From Planctomycetales bacterium 4484_123 (GTDB lineage Bacteria; Planctomycetota; Phycisphaerae; SM23-33), in assembly GCA_002049885.1 (NCBI GenBank), contig MVCS01000135.1, positions 1 to 5,175 on the forward strand: a DNA stretch of 5,175 bases, given 5' to 3'. The translations under genes were made by a program, and so were the position numbers. Below the pieces are notes generated by a model. It made no database searches and had not been told where the DNA came from. It saw only the letters and a program-made list of their open reading frames with translations. Shown here in pieces: positions 4,919 through 5,175 of this stretch. Every line of letters begins with the position of its first letter. Within the stretch, counting starts at the first letter, position 1.

Positions 4919-5175
4919 TCACCGAGGCCGGCGGATTTCCAGCCGATTCCTTCCCCTGGTTACCGTAACGCCCTTGAGCGTTACCAGGCCCCACTCATCG
5001 GCGGTGACGGTCCCGCTCTGGAGGAGCCTCTTGTTCGCCAGGGATGTATTGGTCCACTTGAACTTCTCGCCGGGTGCGGGCCTGAAGTTTTTCAATCGGC
5101 GCGGGGTGACGTCCACGGTGCATGTCTCCGCCCGGCATTCGTCCACGAGGTACACGGTCAGGGCCCAACGGTCCT
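4919..5175 (-). CDS. C-terminal 84 residues of an unidentified protein, truncated by window edge
   Basis: The frame enters at the right edge (DRWALTVYLVDECRAE) and ends at TGA 4919-4921; a GTG at 5153-5155 is internal. The pattern is protein-like: CTVDVTPRRLKNF, PGEKFKWTNTSL, SGTVTADEWGLVTLKGVTV, then RGRNRLEIRRPR. It reads as alternating beta-strands of a small sandwich domain, of the kind that closes secreted hydrolases (I have an impression of esterase-type alpha/beta hydrolases) in Planctomycetes; this is recollection, not a search. The GH123-like gene starts 83 bp downstream in the same direction, so the two are probably co-transcribed and may act on the same carbohydrate. The catalytic part lies outside the window, so no product name is given. 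Confidence 0.65.
   Translation of the reverse strand, partial: DRWALTVYLVDECRAETCTVDVTPRRLKNFRPAPGEKFKWTNTSLANKRLLQSGTVTADEWGLVTLKGVTVTRGRNRLEIRRPR

Noticed and set aside
4836..4994. Longer start for the GH123-like gene (extra 53 residues)
   Set aside because: It would overlap the upstream gene's 3' end, is Arg/Pro-rich, and would bury the signal peptide; the ATG at 4835 has a good ribosome site.
1..5175. CRISPR array, transposon ends, tRNA/rRNA or phage genes
   Set aside because: No regularly spaced repeats, terminal inverted repeats flanking a transposase, RNA-gene folds or phage-type proteins were seen on either strand.

Overview
The window is GC-rich and reads like chromosomal DNA of a polysaccharide-degrading, soil- or sediment-type bacterium. 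The best guess is Planctomycetota or a PVC-superphylum relative. This is inference from protein style (an exported GH123/DUF4091-like enzyme and an NHL-type beta-propeller), not from a marker gene. There is no rRNA, tRNA, CRISPR array, transposase or phage gene.

Layout, left to right. (1) Positions 2-868 (+) hold the C-terminal 288 residues of an NHL-repeat beta-propeller protein whose start lies outside the window. (2) Positions 869-1030 are a short spacer with several small inverted repeats. (3) Positions 1031-2230 (+) encode an M14-type zinc carboxypeptidase resembling the cytosolic carboxypeptidase (CCP) subgroup. Its reading frame is cut by an in-frame TAG at 1799-1801. The zinc ligands lie on both sides of that stop, so the locus is either a recent pseudogene, a readthrough gene or an assembly error. 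(4) Positions 2231-2579 are a convergent intergenic gap with GC-rich hairpins and a 7-bp tandem repeat. (5) Positions 2580-4835 (-) encode a 751-residue exported protein of the GH123-like/DUF4091 type, with signal peptide, beta-sandwich modules and an Asp-Glu pair in a TIM-barrel-like domain. (6) Positions 4919-5175 (-) hold the C-terminal 84 residues of an upstream gene in the same direction, probably co-transcribed with (5).

The two left genes run toward the two right genes, so they are separate transcription units. The right pair fits an exported carbohydrate-processing role. The left pair shows no clear functional link beyond adjacency. I found no convincing new multi-gene system. The most interesting item is the interrupted peptidase, whose stop falls at about the place where M14 enzymes carry their Asn-Arg substrate-binding motif.
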